From assembly GCA_013396635.1 (NCBI GenBank), contig WBMW01005542.1, positions 2,849,527 to 2,913,526 of the forward strand: a stretch of DNA of 64,000 nucleotides, read 5' to 3'. The stretch comes from Penelope pileata. Taxonomy: Eukaryota; Chordata; Aves; Galliformes; Cracidae. The notes below the pieces were generated by a model. It was not told the DNA's origin, made no database searches, and saw only the letters and a list, made by a program, of their open reading frames with translations. Positions 11,435 through 23,400 of this stretch are shown piece after piece. A program made the position numbers and the translations under genes. Within the stretch, counting starts at the first letter, position 1, and the number at the start of each line of letters is the position of its first letter.

Positions 11435-14400
11435 GTACCGCCTCCCTCACGCCGATTCCGTGACCCCCGGGGCGTCCCAGCACCGGGTGCCGTTTGGGGA
11501 CCCTCCTGCCTCAGCCCCGGGTGCGCTGTGGGGCGGGTCGGCGCCTGCGGGCGGGCGGGGTGACCCCGCGAGCCGCTCTGTCCCGGGGCGCGGGGCCTCC
11601 TGCGGGGGGCGGCCAGGTGAGGGGGAGCGCAGTGCCGGCCTCTGCAGCGGGGAGCGGCGGAGGTGGCACCGGTACCTGTCACGGGGAATGGCATGCGTTT
11701 TCCTGCAGATAACATTCCTCCGTAGTGTCAGTGAGCATCCTGCCTCTGTAGGGATGGTGCTGTAGGAACAGGAAAATCAAATCTAAGAGTTACAAAGCGA
11801 TGAGTCTACATAATACCTGAAATCATTTGATTTTTCAGCTGCTATCATTTGAAACGCTCACTGGGGCTGCATTCCTGCAGATTTCGGGACTGGAGCAGCC
11901 TCCACCCCTCTCTCCCAGCCATCTCCTTCGCACCCTCATTTACTGCTCGCTGGTGCAGCTCTCAGCCCTGTGGCAAGCTCAGAGCGGGGGGTTACTCTGC
12001 CTAAGAACTTATGTTTCTGTCCCAAATTATTATTTATTTTCCATCTGGATTGCTTCACTGCTGCATAATGTCTGGTTGCTCCAGGGCTGTCTACAGGAGT
12101 GGAAGAGCGTTGCTGCTGAACCTTCACGGCTGCTTGGAACAGAAGCAGGGGGCCTTTGCTGATTTAAGTTCTTTTGAGTGGAGGCTCCTGGCTGAGTGCT
12201 CATCGTGCCAATGGTAGAATTTATGGGACATTGTGGTGGGCTTGTTTTAGAAGCTCATCAACATGAAAACTGATTGTTCGATCTCCTGCCCCGTTCCCCT
12301 GACTCACAGGATGATTTTCAGTGCAGGGCCTCCCTGAGCTGTATGGCCCTGTGGTCCTGCTAGTTCTTCACTTGATAGGTGGGAGGAAATGGCTGTATGG
12401 GCTCTTTAGTCCAGCATGAACCCCCTGACAACTTGATATCAAGTTGCACCTAAAGTCCTAACCCAGACTTTATTGCATAGGTTGAATCAATTCATCTATC
12501 AATCATGGGCTTCAGGGCTCTCTTGAAGCACTTTAAGAGCTTACCTTGGATTTTTGGTACTTTATTTCAATATTGTTTTAGATGCCTGTACCAGGAAAGG
12601 GTGTAATGTAACTTACTGCATCAATGTACATGTGTCATGCTTCCTTAAATACTGCTGTAACAGGAATACATGTAAGCAACTTACTTAAGCTAGAAGGACA
12701 AAAATAGCTGTGCTTATGGGAAAAAATTTGAGGGGCAAGAGGGAAACGTTTTCTGGTGTGATGCTAAACCGCTGACTTGGTAGTAAAAGTCACTGCTGGT
12801 GGCAGTCACGTGGGCTGATTTTGATCAGGTCTTTCTCTTTGGGCTTGATAGAGTATGGGAGGTAACGTGTGGATTGGGTACCATTTTCAAAATGTGTAAA
12901 AGCTCCTTAATCTACTGCAGACTTGCTGCGGGATGGTGCAAAGTTTTTGTTTCCTCCAATGAAAAATAAGTTTTTTCAGTTACCCACGTTAAATACAGTT
13001 AGAGGAATATGCAATGCAATCTTATTCCAAAAAAATTGTTTAGAATTATCCATTACCCAGATTATTTTGTATTTCTTTCATTTCTGTTCACTTCTAAACC
13101 CTTCAGGAGATGTTCGTTCTGAGCAGCATTATCAACAGCAGAGATTTTCTCATCAGTCACCTGGGACACCCTACAGGAAAGACCAAAATAGAGGAGAGAG
13201 AGGCAGAGGAAGAGGAGGATGGCAAGGAGAGCATCAGAATTCTTCTGAGGAAATGCCTAGATTCATAACAGGTTTGTATATACAAAAAAAGTCATAATTT
13301 CCAGGGTAAGTTGCTAGTAATTGCTTGCTGTCTGTCTGGTTTTATGCAATAGCAGAAATCAGAGCTGATGTTGTGTTTGACATGTGCGTTTGGTCTTCTG
13401 TTTTTCCTGATTTCCTCCAAAATACAGAAGAGCTTGCGTCCAAGAATGAATGGCCAGCTGTTGTTCAGTGAGTCCTTTCAGACCTCTGCATTGAAAAAGT
13501 GCACTCCTCATAAGGAGGGGTATGCATTTTGGTTTCTGTTTACCAGTAAAATGAATACTGACAGCCATCTGTTTTTCATGTAGTCAGTGATACTGTTTAT
13601 GCTCATGTTGTAAGTTAAAGACGTCTTTTCTTCTAACAGAATGTTTGTTTAGGAAAGCAAAGAGACAAAATTAGTTTTTCAAATTATGGTGGTGCTATGA
13701 TAATGAGTACATTTCCATAAGTATTAAACAAAATCAACCTCTGACTTCTTTATTTGATCATTTAAAAACAGTGTGTGGTATGATTACTGCTTCTTTTTTT
13801 TTCCGTGATGAATTTTTTCCATCTCTCTGAATACCATCTGAAAATGTTGCTACTCTGGTAAAGAAATACTTAATGCAAATAGAACTTGTTGGTTTTACCA
13901 CAGCTTTCAGGTTCATTCGTGTCTAAGTATTTGCTTAAACGTATCTTTAAGCTTCAGGATATCTGAAGAATAGAAATGACTTCAGTAACAGACAGTATAG
14001 AATATTTTTGTTCATCTCAAGAAGTTGTTAGGCTGATGTGCTAGAAATAATCTGCTGGAGTTCAGTAATTTATGTACGGTGTCCCTTTCTTTGATTTTTG
14101 CCATTTGCCATGCTCTGATGGAGTTCTTTTCCTTCCAGTGTCTACCTTTGCTCAAGCTCGTGCTGCTGAGATCAAAGCCATGTTGAAAGCAGTTACGCAG
14201 AAGTCTTCAAACTCTCTAGTTTTCCAGACTCTACCTAGGCACATGCGAAGGCGAGCTATGAGTCACAATGTGAAACGCCTCCCCAGGCGGCTGCGAGAGA
14301 TTGCCAAAAAGGAGGTATAAGTGCATTTTGTAGTATTTGATGAAATATGTAATGGACACAGCAGTTGTACAGTGTTCATCTGTACATTTATTAATGTTCA

Positions 14401-17400
14401 GACCCGAGCTTGCCTTCAAAACTTCCCAGTGTACACAGGCTTGCAAACTTTGGCTGACATTTGGATCCAAAACCTTAGTTTTAGATGGTAGCTCAAGTAG
14501 ATCTCAAAGTAGATCTTGCTAACCGCTTGGCTTTGTGATTATTGGACATTTTGAAAAGTTCACTGAAGTAGTGATGATAAAACCCCTACTGCAGGAGTAT
14601 TTGCTTGTGTGGTTTATCAAGGTCCCAGGCAATCTAGAAGTCCTCAGTAACACCTGCCTAGCTTGCAGCCGGCCGCTGCTTTGGGCTGTGACTCTGCAGG
14701 ACTCAAGCTAGCACAACTTGTTCATGACTGACGCGATTGTTCCTGTGTTATAGCTCGGACATGGTAGGCACACTGGAGTAGCTGACAGGCTGCATGCTGC
14801 TTAAGACCTATGGATGACTATTCCTGCTTAGTCATGAAACTCATTTTGGAGCAGTGTTTCAACATTTAGTCAGAATGCTCCAATGTATTTACTTGCTCCT
14901 TATCCACTGTGGCGTTCCTGTGTGTTTAAAAAAAAACAAAAAACTGAGTAGGTTTTCCTTGTGAGAGATGATCTGTTGATGTTTGCCATTGATCACTTTA
15001 TCTGGACACTTCTTAAACTGATCAGATGCGTTTTCTTGTTAAGTTTTCTGTGTATTAAGGTTGATTCATTGACATATTTCTTGCATTCTTTTTCCCTCTT
15101 GCTTTACCTTTTTCAAGTTCTCTGAGACCTTACCTGTTCCTCTTTGAGTTCCTGAAGATTCTTAATTCAGAAATTGTTTCACGTACGTCTGCACATGTTC
15201 CTTAGGGTGTGGTTTATTGGATCTTCGTAACCTGCATCTCTGCTTTTTATTGCTCTGATTCTTTTTGCTTTGTTAGTCACAATGAGATTTAGTGGCTTCT
15301 GAAGGAAGAAGGCAGCGTGGACTGTTTTATTATTTAACGAGGACAGACCATGTAACTATGAAAGATTTATTTCATGTTCTTATTTGATTCTTTTGTGTCA
15401 TGCCTTTTTTAACTCCTTTCACATGATGGCATTTCTGACTTCTCTGTATGTACTCACAATGACGTGTCCTTGCTTTCTCTTTTTGTATGATCCTTGGATT
15501 TTTTGAGGTGATAAAGCTATTGCTGATGCAGCTCTGTTTTGTCAGCTTTGTTCTCCCTTTCTGGATCTCAGTGAAGTTTGTGTGTTTACATAGGTTGTTT
15601 CGTTTCATGCATTCTTAGAGCTTTCGTGTCTCCTGAGCTGTTTCCTTTTTCATGGGTTCTGCCCATTAGTTTTCAGTGTTTGAAGTCCGTTTCTTCAAAG
15701 TTGACTGTTCTGGTTCTGCTGCACTTTCTTCCTTTTCTTAGATCCTTGAACATGACCACTTTCATCCAAAAATTTACCTGGGCTCTCTCTTACCTCCTCA
15801 CAAGCCTGAAGGCAGATACATTTTTTTCTACAGTACCACTTCTTCTCTAATTGCCTTTCTGAAGAAATCAGTCGTGCCGTTTACCTAGTGGCTCATATTG
15901 CCTACTCTGTGGTGGAGTGATTAATTTGATTGTGACTTGGAACATCTTTTATTATTTTGTGCGTCTGTCTTCATGTGGTGGCTTGTTTTGGTGTTTCCTC
16001 TGCTCATGGCAGTGGTCTAACATTCTCATTCTTGTGCTGTTAATCCTAACAACCAGTGGACTATTGTCAACGCTTTCTTGGTGAGACCACAAAGGACATC
16101 TTAAGTAGTAGGTTTTTTTCTGCCGCTTCTCTTCACAGAAAGACAAATCAAACCTTGAGAGGCAACCCTTCTTCTTCAGCCAAGCATTCACCCTTAGTAA
16201 TTCTGTTCTTGATTAGGTCTTTGTCAGGGAGTTGGTTGCACATCACCAACTGCCTTTTCTTGTTGGCTTCTACATGCTGTAGGGACAGACTGTAAGTATC
16301 CGTAGGTCCTACTTGCCAGTCCTAGAGTCCATACTGCTTCTGTATGAGCCCAGATCTCCAGGTTTTCCTCATGCCATGTTCATGTGGATATATTGATGTT
16401 GGGCAATGGCTTCACGCAGGAAGTAGCAGATCTTACTGTTCACTCTTAAGTTTCTGAATGTCTGGAAATTCTGAATTATGGGTTCAAGTCGAACCTTGAT
16501 GCAGTTGTGTGGATGGGACTTGCATATGCAATTTCCATCTGTTAATTATCCTCAGCCCAGATTCTAGAATTGTGGAGACCTAACATCAAAATAAAGCATA
16601 GCTTAAATTGTGCTAGTGCTCCCTGTATCCTTATATATGCTAACCTTTTTCTTCAACAGGAAGTTTGTCCTTTTGAGATTTACTTCACTATCCTCTCGTT
16701 TGAAAACAGGCAGAGAAAGCTGTACATCAGAAAAAAGAACAGTCAAAGACTAAAAGCCGCAAAGCTAGAAGACGCCACATAAATTTGGTAGCAGAGTTTA
16801 ATCGTAGGCAAAGAAAGAATATTTGGTTGGAAACACACATTTGGCATGCAAAGAGATTTCATATGGTAAAGAAATGGGGATACTGTTTGGGAAACAGCCC
16901 TACGGAGAAGTGCTACAGGGCTTGTTACCGAGCCATGACACATCACTGCCTTCTTCAGGTACCGCATTTTGCATCCGTTTTCTTTGTTGTTTTGCCAAGG
17001 TGAAGTAATCAGCTGTTCAGTTATAGTGAATATTTCTGTCTCTTTGAAGTAATGGTGTGTCAGCTGTTAATAACTGCTAGCTATGAAATGAGTAATTTCA
17101 TAAGTGTTGTGAAAGGTGGATAGTATCAGAGAGAACTGTAGAAGTCTGTAGGTAACTGTAGGCTATAAGGTAACTATAGCTGAAATACTCTATCTTCAGC
17201 CATAAGAGCTAAGAGATTCAGTGAATCCCTGCATCATCTTTCTGAGCAGGGTGCTACTGAAGACAGGCACTTCGTTGTGTGACCTTTCTGGTCTGCTTAG
17301 TCAAGGGGCAGGTTGGTCCCTGAATGAGAAATGCCTGACAGCTGTCCTACAGCTAACAACCTTAATTTAAAAAAGAAAATTTGTTTTCTCTTTGACTCAG

Positions 17401-20400
17401 ATTTTAGTAAGTAAGAAGTTGCTACTGAAGTGTAAATTATGAAGCTGTATGTGATCCTTCCGTGCCAGGTTCACTTTCAAGAATTATTCTCACTTTACCA
17501 CTGTTGTTTCAGGATTTATCATATTATTGTTGTCTGGAGCTGACCGGTAAAGAGAATGAGCTTCTGAAGCAACTTGCTCGAATATGTAATGTTGACACAG
17601 GTAAAATTTAACTAGTTGGAAATACAGTTAAGATTCTGAATAGACTAAAGCAGGCAAGTCCAGCCTGTGGGCTGCATGCAGTCTGGGACAGCTGGTGACA
17701 TGCCATTGAGCCATCATGGTGGCGGCTCTTCCCCATTGAGCAGCCTAGCCTGACCCCGAGTGTGCTCCCATCACTCGGCAATGACCAAACCATTGGTGTG
17801 CTATTAAGGCTGTCTCACCTGAAACCAGGACAAGGGATGGCTCTGTGCAGTGCTAATTCCACCTCTCGCCTGCCACACACAGTCACATGAAACCCACATG
17901 TATTACACGTGACATGTGCTTGTGCCACTTGTTGAGTAAAACGCAGTGATTACCAATACTATTTCAACCTACCTAAAGTTGTCTTAAAAGAAGACTGCAC
18001 AGGCGCGTATCAAGGAATGTTTTGTAAAGACAGAACAGCAAAACTGAAAAAAAGTGTCATCTCCACAAAATTTTTTTTTTAAGAAGTTACAGCTGGAGTA
18101 GACTCTGTTATAAAAGGTAGTTATGTGGTAGCAAATCTGGTTGCAAAAAAATCAAAACTGACAGTGAGTTTATTAAGCAATGTATGGAAAATGTGGCAGG
18201 TATTAAAAAAGAAAAATACGGATTTTTCTAAAATCAGTTTGTCTCACCAGACCGTAGCCAAGCAAACTGAAGAAATAGAGAAATCTATCAGTAGAAATTT
18301 GAAAAGTAAATCTGCTAATTTCAAATTTTATGCTTTGGTGATAGATGAAAGTACAGATGCTACAGACCAGGCTCCGCTGGCCATTTTTATTAGGGATATT
18401 GATGACAAATATAACGTTACTGAAGAAACAACTTCTTTGGTGCAATTAAAAGACACAGCTAAATCTCTCGATTTGTATGAAGCAGTAAAAATTACATTAA
18501 AGTCATTTTCCTTAACCCTTGTTGACATGTCTGGTATAGTTACTGATGGCACCCCGACAATGTTGGTAAAAAAGAGGGGCTTAGAAAATTAATATGAGAT
18601 GATGCAATTGCTGCCAGCAGCTCACATTTCATGAAATATTGCTGCATTGTACATCAAGGAAATTTATGCATGAAAGCTTTAAAAATGGATAATGTCATGC
18701 AAATCATCATCAAAGCTGTGAATTTCATGACGTCCAATGGACTGAATCATCGCCAGTTCCAGGTGAACCTTAAAACAGGTGCTGACTGTGGGGACGTTGT
18801 TTATTTTACTGAAGTAAAGGGCTAAGCCAGGGCAAAATGCTAAAAAGATTTTATGATTTGTAAAATGAAGTCAAGTCGTTTATGGAATCAAAAGAAAAAT
18901 TTGTTCCAGAACATGAAGATTAAAAATGGCTCACAGAACTACCATTTTTGGTGGATTTGACTGCTCATTTAAGTGAGTTAAACATGCATCTTCAGGGTGA
19001 AAATAAATTTATCTGTGCTCTTCCAAACCATAGCAGCATTCAAAATAAAACTTAAATTATGACAAGCTCAAGTAATGGCAAATTGATACAATGGCATTTT
19101 GATACATTGGCTAAACACAGTCTTGCAAACAGCAAAAAATATGCAGCCTTGCTTTCTGTTTTGATAAAGGAATTTGAGAATAGGTTTCAAGATTGTTAAA
19201 AAAACATCATCAATTTTTGTTTGGTATATTTGAGACTGTTTTCAGTCGACATAAATACATTATTTGAAAATTTTCAGATGCAATGTGTAGAGTTGCAGTC
19301 AGATATGCAACTCAAAAATTTGATCATGTCTCTTTACTAGACTTAAGACCTATCTGAGACATATCCTTCTCGATCATGTCATATTCATGTAATTGCTTTT
19401 CGACAGTACCTACGAAGTCAAATATCCCACTAGTTTTATTTTTTTGTTGCTCTCTTTTCTATCTTTTAATAAAAAATACATAAAAATATATATTAATGCA
19501 TATAAGTAACAAAAATTATTTTATACGCGGCCCGAGACAATTCCTCGTCACTCATTGTGGCCTAGACAAGCCAAAAGATTGGACACTTACGGACTAAAGG
19601 ATGACCCATCCTTTTGTATTTTAATATCCTGCCAATCTGAAAAGTAATAACAGAGTTGATACTAAGTTGTGTTTTTGATTAGGAAACGTGCTTAAAAAAA
19701 TGTCTTGTACTAGGACCACATTTCTTATTTTCATTTACCTTTTAATAAAGTAATTACTTTATGTTTTTTATTTGATATTGTCCTAACAGTCAAACTGAAC
19801 ATATTTTTTTTTACTTCTTAACCAGTAAGTTACTTTGTTTTTCGATAAATACCTTCTTCTCAGGGTTAACGTTCGGAGCAGCGTGTTGTCTGTCTGGAAG
19901 ATTCCAGGGTTCCTTGAATCTTTACCGAGCAGATCGCTATCCTGAGGATTTGCTTGGTCCTGTTACATTTATTTGGAAACCCAGGGATGGATCTGAAAAC
20001 AGACAGTTATGGATCTGGATGCATCCAGCTCTCAAACAGGTATTCTGCTTTTTATAGTTGAATTCAGTTTTCTTTGTGCATTGTCTATTCCTTATGCTGA
20101 AGATACCTTCTGAAAGCTTTCCACTGTATTTCTCTCTGCGTCTTGTTCTTATGCAAATTGCACAGAAGGTGAGTGCCTCTTGAGGTTTTTTATTGTGTGA
20201 GCTTGTTAAAAGTTTTCTAGTGCCACTTCCTTTGGGATTCATTCACAATATGCTGTTGCTTGATTTACTTCCTTCCCACTACCACCCATGACAGACCATT
20301 CAGTCTCTGTCATCTCAGATAGTCATAGTCTGATGTTCTGCTGTGAACTTTATTAAAAACAAACAAAAAAAAGCTTGCGATTTTTCTTTTATTAATTTGA

Positions 20401-23400
20401 GTGACAATAAATTCCTAGCAGCAGGATTACTTTCAGCATGTGATAGACTTAAGCAAATGAACTTAAGCAAAGTGAACTTAAGCAAAATGAAGGTCATTCC
20501 CTTAAATCCATATGGGAAAATAAAACAGTAGGGTGTAACTCTTAAAACTGTGCTGCTTCTTCTCCTAATCCAAACTCTTCATTTTTCTTTAGGACATACT
20601 GAATGAGTTAAAAGCAATTTTCCAGTGTTCAGAGCCTGAAGAGATCTGTGTTCCTGAGCCAATAACAATGTTAAGTCAAGAGAAGCAAGAAATGGATGTT
20701 GTTCAGAGCCTTGGTGAAAAAAGAAAGAAGGAGGACGAAGAAGGAGATAAAGCTGTGCCAGTAAAAAAAATAATTGGAGATGGCACTAGAGATCCATTGC
20801 AGTCCTACTCCTGGATCTCACAAACTACTGGCATTATGATAAGGTTTGTTCATAGTAGAGGTAGAAACTGTGACCCTTAACCAGTTAATATATCTGGATA
20901 ATAGCTTAACAGTACTGGGGAAAACAACTGTGTGCTGTATGAACGTACGCTCACCTGAAACTTCCCTCTGTTCCAGTGATCAAACTATGGAGATTCTCAG
21001 ATATCGACTGATTGGCCCATTATCACATTGTGTCCTTACAGAGACCCTGAAAGCTGCTTCTCTCCAAACAGTAAGGGAAATGGCCTTTTGGGTATTACTG
21101 TAATTTTTATAAGGTTTCTAAAGCGTGCAAATTTCTTCTTGCTAGAAAGAATCCTTAGCCTTATTTATTATAAAGGCTAACTTACGTATTTCTATACTCT
21201 GTTAGCCTCTCCATATTGAGCCTCTTGACTAGTGCTAATCTCAGGAAGAGCTCCTATCTGGATTTCTGGTGTGAGTAGAAAGAAAACAGAAGCTGTGATG
21301 CTATTGACAAGGCTCTAAAAGGTTCTGCTGTAGTGATATATTGTGTTGAGAGGTCCAAAATAGTTCACACTCTTGACAAACCATAGATGATATTTCTCGT
21401 GCAATGAGCTAGAGCCACCCTAAAGGGCAGTACATGAAAGGTATAGAAAACTTTTGTGTTTTAAATCAAATACATAATTTCTCCAGGATTTAGTGTTTTG
21501 TCTGCCTCTTGGCATATAGCATCATTATAGTTCTAATGTGGCTTGGTGTTTTTTTTTTNGCCTCTTATTAGGAAGCCATGAAATTTTTATAAGAAATTAT
21601 TGACTACAGAGTTAGGAAGGATTGTGGATTGCTTTGTTTACTTCTGTAACACAAGTTAAACCAAATATGCTTATTGGAGAGTACTGTAAAATGGAATATA
21701 GGAATAAGCTTCATCAGGAAAAAATGATTTTGGTTTGAAACTTGAAGAAAGCAAACATAGTGATTAAGGCAAACAGACTGAATTCATACTGATTAGAAGT
21801 TACTAAATTGCTACTTGAGTTAACTAGATGGTGTTGTTTTCCAGGAGTTGGTGGATTCAGAGTCGAAACTGAATAACTGGTGGGTAGAAAACTGCAAGGA
21901 CTCTGAAAAAGTATCTCTTCATCAACGTCAAACTGCTATCTTTGAGCTATTAGAAGGTATTTGGGGCGTGGGTGATAGGGGAGGAAGGGGAAACTCTTAA
22001 ATTCTAGTGGTCAAAACTGGCATGCTAACAAATTGTTTTCAGTTTGGAAAAACGTAGTTTATGCTTGATCAAGAGAGTAGTGCCGGTGAGAGGGTACCTA
22101 GGTAATTACTGTAGCATGTCAAAGATTTGAGAAATTTGCTTTGATTGTTTTTTAAGGGAACTTTAGTCCTCTATGAAGGAGGAAACTCTTAACAGATTAA
22201 TTCCATTTTGTTTCTTGTCTTCATAAACTTGGATTTGAGGTTGCTGATGGGATATACAGTCTAACATAAACAATCACACACGTACTCTCAAGACAGTAAG
22301 TTGTACAACACCTCTACAAATAAAGTGGTAGGCTCCTGCCCAAAGTGAAGGTGATATATCTTGCGTTGTATATTTTTTTTTCCTAGTTCATAGTTGTGTA
22401 TTTGGCTGAGAGGCAAAGTATAAAGTTAACATATCCTTGATTTCTAGCACTGAAACAGGTAAGGAACTGGCTGTGGTAGATCTCAAACTATACTCAAGCC
22501 ATCCAGTCTGAAGCAGTTAAGCAGAGATGAGGTAAAACTTTAAAAAACATTTTGTAATTTCCTTTCTTTGGAAGACAAATATAAAAGAAAGATTGTTTGA
22601 GCTTAAGAGCTGGACCAAATGCAAAGGGTGAAATGAGTCTTTACATTGTGAGGGTGACCTCATTTCTATGCTAAGCGCAAATGTAACCGCAAACTAACTC
22701 TTAAGCTGCTGTTTTTGTCTTTTGTTACTGGACATTTAACAAGCATTAGTGAGTTTTCAAAACATGCTAAATTGAGTACTCTGCATTGCTTCTCTGGCTT
22801 AGAGTGGTGTCGTATCCCTGCAGGCAAAAATATACAGAGGAACAATGCAGAAAAAGATTGCAATACTAGTGGTAGTTTCATGGCAGTGTTCATTTGTATA
22901 TTTTTAAAGGGATAAGTTCACCATCAGAAATGCCACCAGGTACAATACTGGGCCTCACTGTTGGAGATCCTCGGGTAAATCTGCCAAAAAAGAAGACAAA
23001 AGCCATGCCAGACCCTGAAAAATACCAAGGTAAAATGCCTTGCTTACATTGTGCGTGGAACTGCCAAAATCAAGAGCTTCGGTTTCTCTCTACACTTCTG
23101 TTTTCATTTATTGTCCTCTTCTACTGATTTTTCTTCTTGCTCTTTTCCTCTAGCGCTAGATTTCAGAATGTTTTCTTCCTCTTTCTATGTACCTTTACAG
23201 AACAGAAACAGCCTTGAAATTGCGTAGGTTGCATATGTTTTAGAACAGCAGTTGTGAGGGAGGGACATGCACCAAAGCTGGTCTTGTGCTCAGTGGAAGC
23301 CTCTGTCTGACCATACAGATGATCCAGGTTCGAATCCTGGCAAGGCCAACCGGGTGCTAAAAGCTGCTCATGAACTTTCTGCTTGATATTTAGTCTTCCA

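Larger units (their letters stand above)
10840..11690. promoter_or_regulatory. CpG island covering the RIDA and POP1 first exons
   Basis: GC content and CpG density rise sharply here compared with the AT-rich flanks. The island covers RIDA exon 1, the intergenic gap, POP1 exon 1 and the start of POP1 intron 1. No TATA box is evident, which fits a broad housekeeping promoter. Boundaries are estimated by eye. Confidence 0.85.
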
